DNA from: Pectobacterium polonicum
Lineage (GTDB): Bacteria; Pseudomonadota; Gammaproteobacteria; Enterobacterales; Enterobacteriaceae
Length of the DNA stretch: 64,000 nucleotides
NCBI RefSeq assembly: GCF_005497185.1
Contig: NZ_RJTN01000016.1
Coordinates: forward strand, 1-64,000
Direction: 5' to 3'
Shown: positions 30,165 through 39,245 of the stretch, in pieces
How the letters are laid out: every line of letters begins with the position of its first letter
How positions within the stretch are numbered: the first letter of the stretch is position 1
The notes under the pieces: generated by a model
What the model was told of the DNA's origin: nothing
The model's database searches: none
The model's input: only the letters and a program-made list of their open reading frames with translations
Program-made: the position numbers and the translations under genes

Positions 30165-30329
30165 CTTCGCTTCTTGGACCATCAGGTGATGGAATCGTCG
30201 GTTGATAAACAGGTTGTCATTCTAGGGTAAAAGAAAGGCAGAAAACTTGCTATATACGCCAGGATAGTAGCAATTCATGCCATATAAACATGCCCTACCG
30301 CTGACTAATACATCCGCCTTTACAAGCAC

Positions 30330-30412
30330 TGCCGTAACGCAGTAAAGTCGCCACCCTTTTTATGGCCCGCCATTCTTGGCGGCCTCCCTTCCGGGCCGTC
30401 GCTGGTGCGACG
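30330..30412 (+). promoter_or_regulatory. Structured GC-rich leader upstream of yegD
   Basis: Three stems stand in a row in the 291-bp gap before yegD: ACTGC/GCAGT (about 30330-30345), GGCCCGCC pairing with GGCGGCC (30364-30384), and CGTCGC-TGGT-GCGACG (30397-30412) followed by TTAAAAATTTTT. The segment GGCCCG (30364-30369) could pair instead with CGGGCC (30392-30397), which would undo the last two stems. Mutually exclusive stems suggest an attenuator-like RNA, but no ligand or leader peptide can be shown. The composition stands out from the AT-rich flanks. Confidence 0.4.
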
Positions 30413-30455
30413 TTAAAAATTTTTCCCGGAAATTTTTTATGGCATGGGCCTCACT

Positions 30456-31808
30456 ATGTTTATCGGTTTTGACTACGGTACAGCCAACTGTTCAGTGGCG
30501 GTTATGGAGGCAGGGACGCCACGGCTCCTGTCGCTGGAAAATGGCTCGCCTTATCTTTCTTCCCTGCTGTGCGCGCCCGTGCGTGAAGCGGTGAGCGAGT
30601 GGCTATGGCGGCACCATCAGGTCAACGCAGAAGGTGAGAACGGGCTGCTGCTACAACGCGCGATTAGCTACAACCGCGAGGAAGACATTCGCGTGCAGCC
30701 CGATAGCGTGAAGTTCGGGCGCGAAGCATTACGGCACTACATGGATGACCCGGAAGAGACCTGGTTCGTTAAATCGCCGAAATCCTTCCTCGGTGCCGTC
30801 GGGCTGAAAGCACAGCAGATTGCGCTGTTTGAGGATTTGGTCTGCGCCATGATGCTGCATATCCGCAAGCAGGCAGAAACCCAGCTTGATCAGCCTATTC
30901 GTCAAGCCGTCATTGGTCGCCCGATTAACTTTCAAAGTATCGGTGGCGAAGAAGCCAACCAGCAGGCGCAAGGAATTTTAGATCGCGCCGCCCACCGTGC
31001 TGGGTTTGAAGACGTTGTCTTCCAGTTTGAACCCGTGGCCGCCGGGCTGGATTTCGAATCTACGCTGACGAAAGAAACGCGCGTGCTGGTTGTGGATATC
31101 GGCGGCGGCACCACCGACTGTTCCATGCTGCTGATGGGACCGGAGTGGCACAAGCAACACGAACGTTCGCAAAGCCTGTTAGGACACAGCGGCTGCCGCG
31201 TTGGCGGTAACGATCTGGACATCATGCTCGCGTTCAAACAGTTAATGCCGCTGCTTGGCATGAATAGCGAGACGGAAAAAGGCATCGCTCTGCCGATCAT
31301 GACCTGGTGGAATGCGGTCGCAATTAACGATATTCCGGCGCAAAAAGAGTTTCATAGCACCGCTAGCCGCGCGTTAATCAACGAAATGATCCGCGATGCT
31401 CGCCAGCCAGAATTAGTGAAAAGATTGCTGACCGTGTGGCAACAGCGCCTGAGCTACCGCCTGATTCAACTGGCGGAAGAGAGCAAAATCGCGCTTTCCA
31501 ACCAATCGGAAACGGCAGCCGATTTACACTTTATCGAATCAGGTCTGGCAACGCGCATTCATGCTGATGAACTCAACGCCGCGATCGATAACCCGCTCAC
31601 GCGTATTCAGCAACAGGTGACGCTGGCGTTAGAAACCAGCCAGACCCGACCAGAAGTGATCTACCTGACCGGCGGTAGCGCCAAATCACCTCTGCTGCGC
31701 CAGACCATTCAGCAGTTGCTGCCTGATATTCCTATCGCCAGCGGCAATGATTTTGGCTCCGTTACCGCCGGTCTGGCACGCTGGGCAGAGGTCATCTTTC
31801 GCCGTTAA
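30456..31808 (+). CDS. yegD: Hsp70-family chaperone-like protein YegD
   Basis: 450-residue relative of DnaK with only the actin-like ATPase domain and a short tail. FIGFDYGTANCSVAVME is phosphate loop 1, RVLVVDIGGGTTDCSMLL phosphate loop 2, and VIYLTGGSAKSPLLRQTI the adenosine motif; the substrate-binding beta-domain of DnaK is absent. The role in the cell is unknown. The start MFIGFDYG agrees with E. coli YegD; an ATG four codons earlier (30444) is possible, and neither has a strong RBS. In E. coli the gene lies beside alkA, so its place here is part of an accessory block. Confidence 0.92.
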   Translation: MFIGFDYGTANCSVAVMEAGTPRLLSLENGSPYLSSLLCAPVREAVSEWLWRHHQVNAEGENGLLLQRAISYNREEDIRVQPDSVKFGREALRHYMDDPEETWFVKSPKSFLGAVGLKAQQIALFEDLVCAMMLHIRKQAETQLDQPIRQAVIGRPINFQSIGGEEANQQAQGILDRAAHRAGFEDVVFQFEPVAAGLDFESTLTKETRVLVVDIGGGTTDCSMLLMGPEWHKQHERSQSLLGHSGCRVGGNDLDIMLAFKQLMPLLGMNSETEKGIALPIMTWWNAVAINDIPAQKEFHSTASRALINEMIRDARQPELVKRLLTVWQQRLSYRLIQLAEESKIALSNQSETAADLHFIESGLATRIHADELNAAIDNPLTRIQQQVTLALETSQTRPEVIYLTGGSAKSPLLRQTIQQLLPDIPIASGNDFGSVTAGLARWAEVIFRR

Positions 31809-31861
31809 GTCAAATACGGGACGTAAGGCTATAGTTTTATTAACTGTGGTAGTTTGATCAA

Positions 31862-32452
31862 CTATCGTGGCTTAACTAACAACCCACGCAGCAGCAATTC
31901 CAGCGCGGCAGTGCCTTGTGCCAGCCGCGCATTGCCCTCCTCTCCCTCCGCGATCCAAAACGCCGCTTCGGCCAGACTGCCGTAAATTAACGATGCCAGC
32001 GCCTGTGGGTCGGCTTCAGCCACTACACCTTGGCGTATGAGATTGTCGATCAGCCGCTGCATCGACTCGACGCAATGGCGCTGTGAATCCGGCGATGCAC
32101 CACCCAACGCAGCACGCGCATCACGCAACACGATACGCTGGATTTCCGGCTCCAGTGCCATTTCCAGATAGGCGCGGCAGCGACAGCGGAAACCTTCCCA
32201 ATCATCTTCGGCAGTATCGGAGATCGCTTGCAGTCGCTCATCCATCTCAGCATCAATCTGCGCCACCACCGCAGCCAGTAATCCTTTCTTGTCACCAAAA
32301 TGGTGATAAAGCGCCCCACGGGTCAGGCTCGCCTGCGCAGTGAGATCGTCCATTGAAGTATCCGCATAGCCGCGTTCGCTGAAGGCCTTACGGGCGGTCG
32401 CCAGCAGCGTAGCGCGGGTTTCTTCCATTTCAGCACGGGTACGACGAACCAT
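31862..32452 (-). CDS. TetR-family repressor
   Basis: 196 residues with the TetR N-terminal helix-turn-helix (ATARKAFSERGYADTSMDDLT and ASLTRGALYHHFGDKKGLL) and a C-terminal ligand domain like those of AcrR-type regulators (TetR_C family, LIRQGVVAEADPQALASLIYGSLAEA). It is divergent from an MFS exporter gene with repeated palindromes between them, so it most probably represses that exporter and itself until a ligand binds. Start ATG 32452 with AAGGAT upstream. Confidence 0.9.
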   Translation of the reverse strand: MVRRTRAEMEETRATLLATARKAFSERGYADTSMDDLTAQASLTRGALYHHFGDKKGLLAAVVAQIDAEMDERLQAISDTAEDDWEGFRCRCRAYLEMALEPEIQRIVLRDARAALGGASPDSQRHCVESMQRLIDNLIRQGVVAEADPQALASLIYGSLAEAAFWIAEGEEGNARLAQGTAALELLLRGLLVKPR

Positions 32453-32465
32453 CGACACATCCTTA

Positions 32466-32534
32466 CATACACATCGTATGATTATTTACATTCAATCCGT
32501 ATGAATATATGCTTTTATTCATACGCTCTGTATG
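32466..32534. promoter_or_regulatory. Repeated operators for the TetR-type repressor
   Basis: Two copies of the palindrome CATAC-N5-GTATG stand at 32466-32480 and 32520-32534. A third arm, CGTATGAAT (32498-32506), is the mirror of ATTCATACG (32517-32525). The spacing between the two main palindrome centres is 54 bp, about five helical turns. The array fills the 135-bp gap between the divergent regulator and exporter starts. Confidence 0.7.
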
Positions 32535-32587
32535 TATTGTCGCTGTGCCACAGCGCGGTGGCAAGTGGATTCACTTTGGAGAATGAG

Positions 32588-33796
32588 ATGGTCAATCCTT
32601 ATCGAGAACTTTTCACCGCACCCGGCACCAAGGGCTTTGCGCTAGCTGGCCTGTTAGCACGGGTGCCACTGCCCATGACAGGTATCGGCATTATCACCAT
32701 GCTGTCGCAGTTGCGTGGCAGCTACGCGCTGGCGGGAGCGGTATCTGCCACCTTTGTGCTGGCCTACGCGCTGCTGTCACCGCAAACTTCCCGTCTGGTC
32801 GATCGCCACGGGCAAGGCCGCGTGCTACCGATTGCAACCACCGTCAGTACGATCGGCATGCTGCTTCTGCTCGCCAGCACCTGGTGGCAAGCGCCTGACT
32901 GGAGCTTATTCATCGGAGCCTTGCTGGCGGGGTTCATGCCCAGCATGTCCGCGATGGTAAGAGCCCGCTGGACAGCCATCTATCGCGGGCAGCCTCGTTT
33001 GCAAACCGCTTACTCGCTGGAGACGGTACTCGATGAAGTCACTTTTATCGCCGGCCCCCCGCTAGCTGTCGGGCTATCCGTAGCCGTGTTCCCTCAGGCG
33101 GGCCCATTGGCAGCGACACTTTTGCTGATTGTTGGCGTGTTCGCACTGGTGACACAGCGCGGCACCGAACCGCCGGTAGAAGCGCAGGATGTCAGCACGG
33201 ATCGTTCAGGGTCGGTGATCAAGCAGACAAACATCCGCCTGCTAGCGCTGTTGATGGTCGCGATGGGCATCATCGTTGGCACTGTGGATATCGTCAGCGT
33301 CGCTTTCGCCGAACAGCGTGGTCAACCGGCATCGGCCAGTCTGGTGTTGTCGGCTTATGCGGTCGGTTCCTGTCTGGCTGGCCTGCTGTTCGGTGCTCTC
33401 AAGCTGCGAACTGCACTGCATCACCTGCTATTGCTAGGCGGTTTGGCAACGGCAATCACCACACTCCCCCTGTTGCTGGTTAGCAGTCTTCCTGCACTGG
33501 CTGCGGCCGTACTGATTGCCGGGCTGTTCTTCGCCCCCACCATGATCGTAGCGATGTCGCTGGTCGAACGTTTGGTGTCTGAACACCGTTTAACCGAAGG
33601 CATGAGCTGGCTGCTGGCGGGGCTAAACATCGGTGTGGCGGTGGGCGCAGCCTTATCAGGCCACATTGTTGATGACGATGGAACCCAAGCCGGATTCGCC
33701 GTGGCGCTGTGCGCTGGCGTTTTAGTGCTGCTGGTCGCGCTATGGGGATACCTGCGTTTTCGGGAACATCCAGCCTCCCTTCCCAAGGCCGTTTGA
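32588..33796 (+). CDS. MFS transporter, probable exporter
   Basis: 402 residues with about twelve hydrophobic spans; the loop between spans 2 and 3 (SRLVDRHGQGRVL) matches motif A of the major facilitator superfamily. It resembles drug or sugar-efflux MFS proteins of actinobacterial and enterobacterial type but lacks a signature for a given substrate. The start MVNPYRELF has TTGGAGAATGAG in front; the longer frame to 32501 begins inside the operator array. It faces a TetR-type regulator. Substrate unknown. Confidence 0.85.
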   Translation: MVNPYRELFTAPGTKGFALAGLLARVPLPMTGIGIITMLSQLRGSYALAGAVSATFVLAYALLSPQTSRLVDRHGQGRVLPIATTVSTIGMLLLLASTWWQAPDWSLFIGALLAGFMPSMSAMVRARWTAIYRGQPRLQTAYSLETVLDEVTFIAGPPLAVGLSVAVFPQAGPLAATLLLIVGVFALVTQRGTEPPVEAQDVSTDRSGSVIKQTNIRLLALLMVAMGIIVGTVDIVSVAFAEQRGQPASASLVLSAYAVGSCLAGLLFGALKLRTALHHLLLLGGLATAITTLPLLLVSSLPALAAAVLIAGLFFAPTMIVAMSLVERLVSEHRLTEGMSWLLAGLNIGVAVGAALSGHIVDDDGTQAGFAVALCAGVLVLLVALWGYLRFREHPASLPKAV

Positions 33797-33939
33797 CGGT
33801 TAAACCGCTTAGGTAAGCGGTCAGATAGTCGATAGCTCTGGCCTGATTACGACGCTTTGGCTGGCCGCTGGATTTGCAGCTGTCTCCATATTGTTATCGT
33901 TGAGCATGAAACTGGCTGAGAGCAGGAAGATCGTATAAT

Positions 33940-33981
33940 AAAAAAAACGCGAGCACCTTCTTCAGGTCGCTCGCGGTTTTT
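33940..33981. terminator. Bidirectional terminator between MFS gene and ycfJ
   Basis: CGCGAGC..CCT and AGG..GCTCGCG form a stem flanked by an A-run on the left and GGTTTTT on the right, so it works for the exporter (+) and ycfJ (-), which converge here. A further hairpin, ACCGCTTA/TAAGCGGT (33804-33821), lies just after the exporter stop without a T-run. Confidence 0.85.
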
Positions 33982-34021
33982 AGAGATGGTGTCAGCGCAA
34001 AACCGTAGATGTTGGGGTCAA

Positions 34022-34561
34022 TCAGCTCTGTTGATTCAGAATTAATTGCCCGTTTCGATCTACTGGAATTTGTGTACCCGGATCGCGATCCATGCGGATT
34101 TTGCCCTGCTGGTCGCCGATTTTATAGGTGACATCATAACCTAAAACTTTTTGTGATTTGTCGTACACCGTCTGACAACGCTGCTGCTGTGTCGTGTACG
34201 TATCATTTTCCTGCATACCACTTTGTACGCGGTTACCTGCATAACCGCCTGCCAGCGCCCCCGCTACCGTCGCGACATCTTTACCGCGTCCGCCACCAAA
34301 CTGATGTCCCAGAACGCCACCAGCCACAGCACCCAATACCGATCCAGCAATCTGGTTTTCATCCTGTACCGGACGACGGTGAGTCACGCTAACATTGCGG
34401 CACTCCTGGCGAGGTGTTTTGACCGTTTCTTTAATCGGTGTTGCCGTTAGCACCTGTGCATACTGAGGTTTAGAGGAAAAGACGTCCATACTCGCCACCG
34501 CCGCCACACCCAATGCCGCAGCCACACCAATACCTACACCCGCTAACATTGATTTGTTCAC
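34022..34561 (-). CDS. ycfJ: Glycine-zipper membrane protein YcfJ
   Basis: 179 residues close to E. coli YcfJ over the whole length. A hydrophobic N-terminus (NKSMLAGVGIGVAAALGVAAVASM) is followed by the glycine-zipper 2TM domain AGSVLGAVAGGVLGHQFGGG / DVATVAGALAGGYAGN and the C-terminal YDKSQKVLGYDVTYKIGDQQ. It is an envelope protein linked to stress or biofilm phenotypes of E. coli relatives; its exact role is unknown. The start is a GTG preceded by GGGAGGT at good distance; the frame runs 19 codons further without conserved sequence. Confidence 0.92.
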   Translation of the reverse strand: MNKSMLAGVGIGVAAALGVAAVASMDVFSSKPQYAQVLTATPIKETVKTPRQECRNVSVTHRRPVQDENQIAGSVLGAVAGGVLGHQFGGGRGKDVATVAGALAGGYAGNRVQSGMQENDTYTTQQQRCQTVYDKSQKVLGYDVTYKIGDQQGKIRMDRDPGTQIPVDRNGQLILNQQS

Positions 34562-34963
34562 AGGATACCTCCCGAATCTATTCTCACGCATTCCCCACCT
34601 GCAATCCTGGCGAAACATTGTTTTACGCCAACTCGCGTTTAACGCGATGAATCCGATGGTTCCTTCTGAATATCAGCATTCAGAATTTTCGGCGTGCGTG
34701 CTACGCCATCTGTAAACAGTGGAAAGTCTGCACAATGTTTCACACTCTCGCAATAAGACTCATTAACCAAAAGTGTCAGATTCGTAACATAAAAGCGTCA
34801 TTTGGGAATTATCTTAACTAGAATTGCCAATAGGACGATATTTTATACTGCCATAGCAGAGAAGTAGTCCATCGCGCTACGGCTCAGAAACAGAGGAGTG
34901 AGTAGATTGACGGAAAGAGGGGGTTACTGAGTAAGTAAAAAGATGGCTGCTGACAGAAAAGAA
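34562..34963. other. Gap of about 400 bp between ycfJ and the ndh terminator
   Basis: No ORF with an RBS is visible on either strand. The right-hand part is AT-rich with weak promoter-like hexamers in both directions. It must hold the ycfJ promoter, which I cannot place with confidence. Confidence 0.5.
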
Positions 34964-34993
34964 TACGGGCGCGAAATCGCATTCGCGCCCGTA
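34964..34993 (-). terminator. ndh terminator
   Basis: TACGGGCGCGAA and TTCGCGCCCGTA form a perfect 12-bp stem 26 bp behind the ndh stop; on the transcribed strand it is followed by TTCTTTTCT. Confidence 0.85.
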
Positions 34994-35018
34994 TCAGAAA
35001 GCTGTCAGCGGCGATGGA

Positions 35019-36323
35019 TTAATGCAGTTTCAGACGCGGGCGAATCACCCGGTTGATCCCACCGACCAACATCATCAGGCCAGTTTTAACATAGCCATGC
35101 AGAGCAACCTGGTGCATACGATAGAGGGAGATATACACGAAACGTGCAATCCGCCCTTCTACCATCACAGAACCCCGCATCAGGTTCCCCATCAGGCTAC
35201 CCACCGTACTGAATTTAGACAGCGAAACCAGCGAACCGTGATCTTTATAGACGTAAGGTTTCAGCGTTTGCCCGTTCAGCAACGCGATGATATTGCTGTG
35301 GCAGCGTGATGCCATCTGGTGAGCCGCCTGCGCACGCGGTGGCACAAACCCGCCGCCTTCCTGCGGGCAGGATGCACAGTCGCCAATAGCGAAAATGTTG
35401 GGATCGCGCGTTGTTTGCAACGTCGGCTCAACCACCAGTTGGTTAATCCGGTTGGTTTCCAGACCGGCAATCTCTTTCATCGCATCCGGTGCTTTGATGC
35501 CCGCCGCCCAAACCATCAGGTCGGCGTCGATAAATTCACCGTCTTTGGTATTCAGACCGCCACGTTCTGCGCTGGTTACCATGGTTTTCGTCAGCACGCG
35601 GACGCCAATGTTGTTCAGCTCGTGATGTGCAGCCGCTGAAATACGCGGCGGCAGCGCAGGCAGAATACGTTCGCCCGCTTCAACCAGCGTCACATTCAAC
35701 GTTTGGTTATCCAGCCCGTCAAAGCCGTAGCTGTGCAGCTGTTTCACCGCGTTATGCAATTCCGCAGACAACTCGACCCCTGTCGCGCCGCCGCCCACAA
35801 TCGCGATGTTCACGCGCTCTTTTTCTTCCTGATTTGCCGTGAATTTCAGGAACAAATTCAGCATTTCATTATGGAAACGACGGGCTTGTTTCGGGTTATC
35901 CAGGAAAATACAGTGATCTTTCACGCCCGGCGTGCCGAAGTCATTTGAGGCGCTGCCTAATGCCACCACCAAAATGTCATACGGAATACGGCGTGCTGCG
36001 ACCAGCACATCGCCTTGCTCGTCACACACCTCAGCCAGTTGAATCTGCTGCTGTTCACGATCGATATCCGTCAACATGCCCAGTTGGAATTGGAAATAGT
36101 GATTGCGGGCGTGCGCCAGATAGCTCAGCGCATCCATATCGTCGTCCAGCGAGCCGGTTGCCACTTCATGCAGCAGCGGTTTCCACAGGTGGCTATGGTT
36201 ACGATCCACCAGCGTGATCTCCGCTTTTTTCTTGCGTCCTAACTTGTGGCCTAAACTTGTAGCAAGTTCAAGTCCGCCAGCTCCCCCGCCGACAATGACA
36301 ATTTTTTTGGTTGGTGATGTCAA
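35019..36323 (-). CDS. ndh: NADH dehydrogenase type II
   Basis: Single-subunit, non-proton-pumping NADH:quinone oxidoreductase on the cytoplasmic face of the inner membrane. 434 residues: FAD-binding [18 protein letters not shown] at the N-terminus, NADH-binding [17 protein letters not shown], then [12 protein letters not shown] and a C-terminal amphipathic membrane anchor. The start codon is TTG (36321-36323) behind GGGGG, followed by TSPTKK; I recall that E. coli ndh also starts with UUG. A perfect FNR box lies upstream, in line with repression in anaerobiosis, when this enzyme is not needed. Confidence 0.96.
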   Translation of the reverse strand: MTSPTKKIVIVGGGAGGLELATSLGHKLGRKKKAEITLVDRNHSHLWKPLLHEVATGSLDDDMDALSYLAHARNHYFQFQLGMLTDIDREQQQIQLAEVCDEQGDVLVAARRIPYDILVVALGSASNDFGTPGVKDHCIFLDNPKQARRFHNEMLNLFLKFTANQEEKERVNIAIVGGGATGVELSAELHNAVKQLHSYGFDGLDNQTLNVTLVEAGERILPALPPRISAAAHHELNNIGVRVLTKTMVTSAERGGLNTKDGEFIDADLMVWAAGIKAPDAMKEIAGLETNRINQLVVEPTLQTTRDPNIFAIGDCASCPQEGGGFVPPRAQAAHQMASRCHSNIIALLNGQTLKPYVYKDHGSLVSLSKFSTVGSLMGNLMRGSVMVEGRIARFVYISLYRMHQVALHGYVKTGLMMLVGGINRVIRPRLKLH

Positions 36324-36458
36324 AATGACCCCCTAAAATGTGAACCAATCGTTAATAAAGAGTAAAAAATAATATCCTTATATAACATAGGGTTCGCGTA
36401 AGTTAAGCCTGATATCTGCTGCAAGAATAGCACGCTAGGTTATTTGGTCATACCAAAA

Positions 36459-36472
36459 TTGATATATATCAA
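36459..36472. promoter_or_regulatory. FNR box upstream of ndh
   Basis: TTGATATATATCAA is an exact match to the FNR consensus TTGATnnnnATCAA, 136 bp upstream of the ndh start codon. FNR represses ndh in E. coli from sites upstream of the promoter. The rest of the 366-bp gap (36324-36689) is AT-rich near ndh and shows no gene. Confidence 0.85.
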
Positions 36473-36689
36473 TTTATTTTGTCGAGCAGGTTTTTAGCGA
36501 GAAAATTCCATCTTTATTTCAGTGAATTAGCAGAAATCTGCGCGAAGAGAAAATGCTGAATCGTGCGCATCTGCGCCGCTGGATGAAATAAGGAAAGTAA
36601 ATAAACTGCGTCATTCCTCCTGATCCCCCTCAAAAAAGGATACCAGAAGGAACGACAGCAGCCGTTAACAAGTCATCGCTAACGCAGGG

Positions 36690-37232
36690 TTAACCGAGCG
36701 TTTTGAAGGCTTTTATTCGCTGCAAATGGGGGGAGATGCTTTTAAATTTATGCGTCTGGATATCGTCCCAGACGATCTCATAATACGTTCCCAACGTCTG
36801 CGCACTACGCTGGCTGTCGAGCATTTCATCCTGACGAGAGAGCATCACCATGCAGCGATCGCGGTTCTTTTCACGAAAGTTCGCCACGCACTTCGTGGCG
36901 ATATCCAGATACTCTTCTGGACGATCGATTTTCCCGCTCATGTTTTCCTGCGGGAAAAGGTTAGGATTAACGATAACTTGTCGTATATCACACAGGAAAC
37001 CGACGCGTTCGGCCCAGAAGCCCCCCAACCCCACGCCACAGATCAGCGGGCGATCGTCATCAGACTGCTGAATCGTCTTATCCACCTGCTTGAGCAGATG
37101 TTGCATATCATGACGCGGATGCAACGTGCTGTAGCTAATCAGCCGAACATCTTCATCAATAAACTGAAGCTGCAGGACCTTTTCATGGTTGCCGGGGCTG
37201 GTCGAGTCAAAACCGTGTAAATAGATAATCAT
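36690..37232 (-). CDS. ycfP: UPF0227 alpha/beta-hydrolase-like protein YcfP
   Basis: 180 residues of the YcfP/YqiA esterase-like group: [20 protein letters not shown] at the start and [16 protein letters not shown], a nucleophile-elbow-like turn in which GLG replaces the usual GxSxG, so the hydrolase nucleophile is not obvious. The function is not known. It follows nagZ by 28 bp in the same direction, as in E. coli. Confidence 0.9.
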   Translation of the reverse strand: MIIYLHGFDSTSPGNHEKVLQLQFIDEDVRLISYSTLHPRHDMQHLLKQVDKTIQQSDDDRPLICGVGLGGFWAERVGFLCDIRQVIVNPNLFPQENMSGKIDRPEEYLDIATKCVANFREKNRDRCMVMLSRQDEMLDSQRSAQTLGTYYEIVWDDIQTHKFKSISPHLQRIKAFKTLG

Positions 37233-37260
37233 CTTTCATCCTCACCGCAGACTAAGTTGC

Positions 37261-38289
37261 CTATTTCTCGCCATTTTTATGCGCCTGCCAGCGCTCGCTG
37301 AGTAATGTGAGCGCCTGATTAGCCTGCTTCCAGCGTGGCGAATCCAGCAGTTCCCGACGAGAAAACGAACCCTGATGATATAAGCGCGTCAGTTGCTCCG
37401 CTTTGACCGGGGACAGGTTATCCAGCACGCTGACCGCCCCTTCACGATGGTTACAGACCAGAATCATGTCACATCCAGCCTGCAACGCCGCCTGAGCCCG
37501 CTCGGGATAGCTGCCCATCACGGCGGCACCTTCCATCGAGAGATCGTCAGAGAAAATGATGCCATCAAAACCCAGCTCTTCACGCAGTACCGTTTTAAGC
37601 CAGTAGGGTGAGCCGCTGGCGGGACGCGGATCGGCTTCAGTGTAAATCACATGGGCAGGCATGATCGCATCCAACTGCTGGCGCTGGATCAATTCTTTAA
37701 AAATCAGCATGTCGTGTGCGCGAATCTCCGCAAGCGGACGCGGGTCGCGCGGCGTTTCTTTATGTGAGTCGGCGCTGACCGCTCCGTGGCCGGGAAAGTG
37801 CTTACCCGTGACCTTCATACCCGCGCAGTGCATACCGCGAATAAAACTCTGCGCCACCGCTAACGCCGTTTCTGGCTGTTCGTGAAACGAGCGTTCTCCA
37901 ATCGCCGCACTCTGGTGACCGATATCCAGCACCGGTGCAAAACTGATGTCGATATCCATCGCAATCATTTCTGCCGCCATCAGCCAGCCGCCCTCTTCCG
38001 CTAACCGCTGAGCTTCCGACAGGCTATTTAATGCAGCAAATGCCTGTGCAGCAGGCAAACGGGTAAACCCATCACGAAAACGCTGAACGCGTCCACCTTC
38101 CTGATCCACAGAAACGACAAGACGTTCGCGCGATGCGGCGCGGATTTGGCGTACAAGTTCACGTAACTGCGCCGCGTCATGAAAATTACGGGTAAACAGA
38201 ATCACGCCGCCAACCAGCGGATGTTCCAACACTTCACGATCTTCTGCATCCAGCTCATAGCTGGCGACATCTAACATTACCGGACCCAC
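37261..38289 (-). CDS. nagZ: Beta-N-acetylhexosaminidase NagZ
   Basis: Cytoplasmic glycoside hydrolase of family 3 that removes GlcNAc from anhydro-muropeptides in murein recycling; its product is the signal for AmpR-controlled beta-lactamase where present. 342 residues: [21 protein letters not shown], the [18 protein letters not shown] loop with the acid/base histidine, and the nucleophile aspartate in [12 protein letters not shown]. Start is a GTG at 38289 preceded by GAGG; this gives GPVMLDV as in E. coli. The GlcNAc it frees is the substrate of NagK encoded at 20282. Confidence 0.95.
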   Translation of the reverse strand: MGPVMLDVASYELDAEDREVLEHPLVGGVILFTRNFHDAAQLRELVRQIRAASRERLVVSVDQEGGRVQRFRDGFTRLPAAQAFAALNSLSEAQRLAEEGGWLMAAEMIAMDIDISFAPVLDIGHQSAAIGERSFHEQPETALAVAQSFIRGMHCAGMKVTGKHFPGHGAVSADSHKETPRDPRPLAEIRAHDMLIFKELIQRQQLDAIMPAHVIYTEADPRPASGSPYWLKTVLREELGFDGIIFSDDLSMEGAAVMGSYPERAQAALQAGCDMILVCNHREGAVSVLDNLSPVKAEQLTRLYHQGSFSRRELLDSPRWKQANQALTLLSERWQAHKNGEK

Positions 38290-38360
38290 AAAAACCTCAT
38301 TCTTTAGATAGTACAACTGAGTAAAATGGTCACTACCGCAACATCACGCCGTCAACCAGA

Positions 38361-39245
38361 CTAGAGCCGATGGACCAGCTGTAGCCGCTGATAGAGTGCG
38401 GGGATTTCTGCTAAAAATTCGGGGTTCTTTGTTTGCTGCCAGCGAATTTCAAACCACATCAATACCAGATAATCGACCCAGGGAAACCACCGCGTCATCT
38501 GTTGCTGGAGGCGGCTCACGGAAAACCCTCGCCGATACTGCTGATAGTTTTGTAGAAAACGCCTTTGCGCCACGCTTTCCATCTGACTAGCTCGCACAAT
38601 GAACGCCAGCTCAAAGGCGATATCGCCATCTGAGGCATATTCCCAGTCAATGAGCATCGTGCCTTGCTGCGTAATCAGTAGATTCTCCGCATGCACATCC
38701 AGATGAAGGGGAGCCAGAGCCAACGGCGTGGGTAATGCAGTACGCTGAAAATAATGGTGGGCGCGCAACAGCGCAGGCGAACGGCGCCGTGGGTCCATCA
38801 ACTGCCAATGTTGAGCAAATAGCGTTTTGAGATCGACAGGATGGCCGCTACACGGCAGACGATGAAGCAGGGACAATGTCCGCGCTACTTCGCCATTCAC
38901 CAGCATCATCAGGAACTCATCAGAGGTGGCAATACGCCCCGGCACCCACTCAACAATGAGCCAGCCATCGCGCCACAGCAGTGGCCGTGGCGCAAGCCCT
39001 ATCGCTGACATCTGCCGTAGCAAAGCGAACTCTCGCTGGCGATTAACGCCCATTTTTCGCTCAGTTGGCGACTGTCGCCGCGCAAGCCACTCAATGCCAG
39101 GACCACGGATACGCCAACTTTTACTGCTTAATCCGCCAACTAATTCAAAGCGAATATCATCCATCTCCACGGCTGGAAAATGTTTCTGGATCGCCGTAGT
39201 CAGGTGCTGCTGGATACCCGCCTGTTTAATGCTGAACGGCGCCAT
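38361..39245 (-). CDS. thiK: Thiamine kinase
   Basis: 294-residue protein of the APH/choline kinase fold that phosphorylates thiamine in salvage. GGLSSKSWRI is the nucleotide-binding loop, LHLDVHAENLLIT the catalytic loop, and IDWEYASDGDIAFELA the metal-binding motif. Similarity to E. coli YcfN is moderate, so the function rests mostly on gene order (lpoB-thiK-nagZ). The chosen start MAPFSIKQAG lies inside the end of lpoB (overlap 20 bp), indicating coupled translation. Confidence 0.88.
   Translation of the reverse strand: MAPFSIKQAGIQQHLTTAIQKHFPAVEMDDIRFELVGGLSSKSWRIRGPGIEWLARRQSPTERKMGVNRQREFALLRQMSAIGLAPRPLLWRDGWLIVEWVPGRIATSDEFLMMLVNGEVARTLSLLHRLPCSGHPVDLKTLFAQHWQLMDPRRRSPALLRAHHYFQRTALPTPLALAPLHLDVHAENLLITQQGTMLIDWEYASDGDIAFELAFIVRASQMESVAQRRFLQNYQQYRRGFSVSRLQQQMTRWFPWVDYLVLMWFEIRWQQTKNPEFLAEIPALYQRLQLVHRL

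Noticed and set aside
33797-33939. Small gene between the MFS exporter and the terminator
   Set aside because: No frame of useful length with an RBS; only a stem at 33804-33821.
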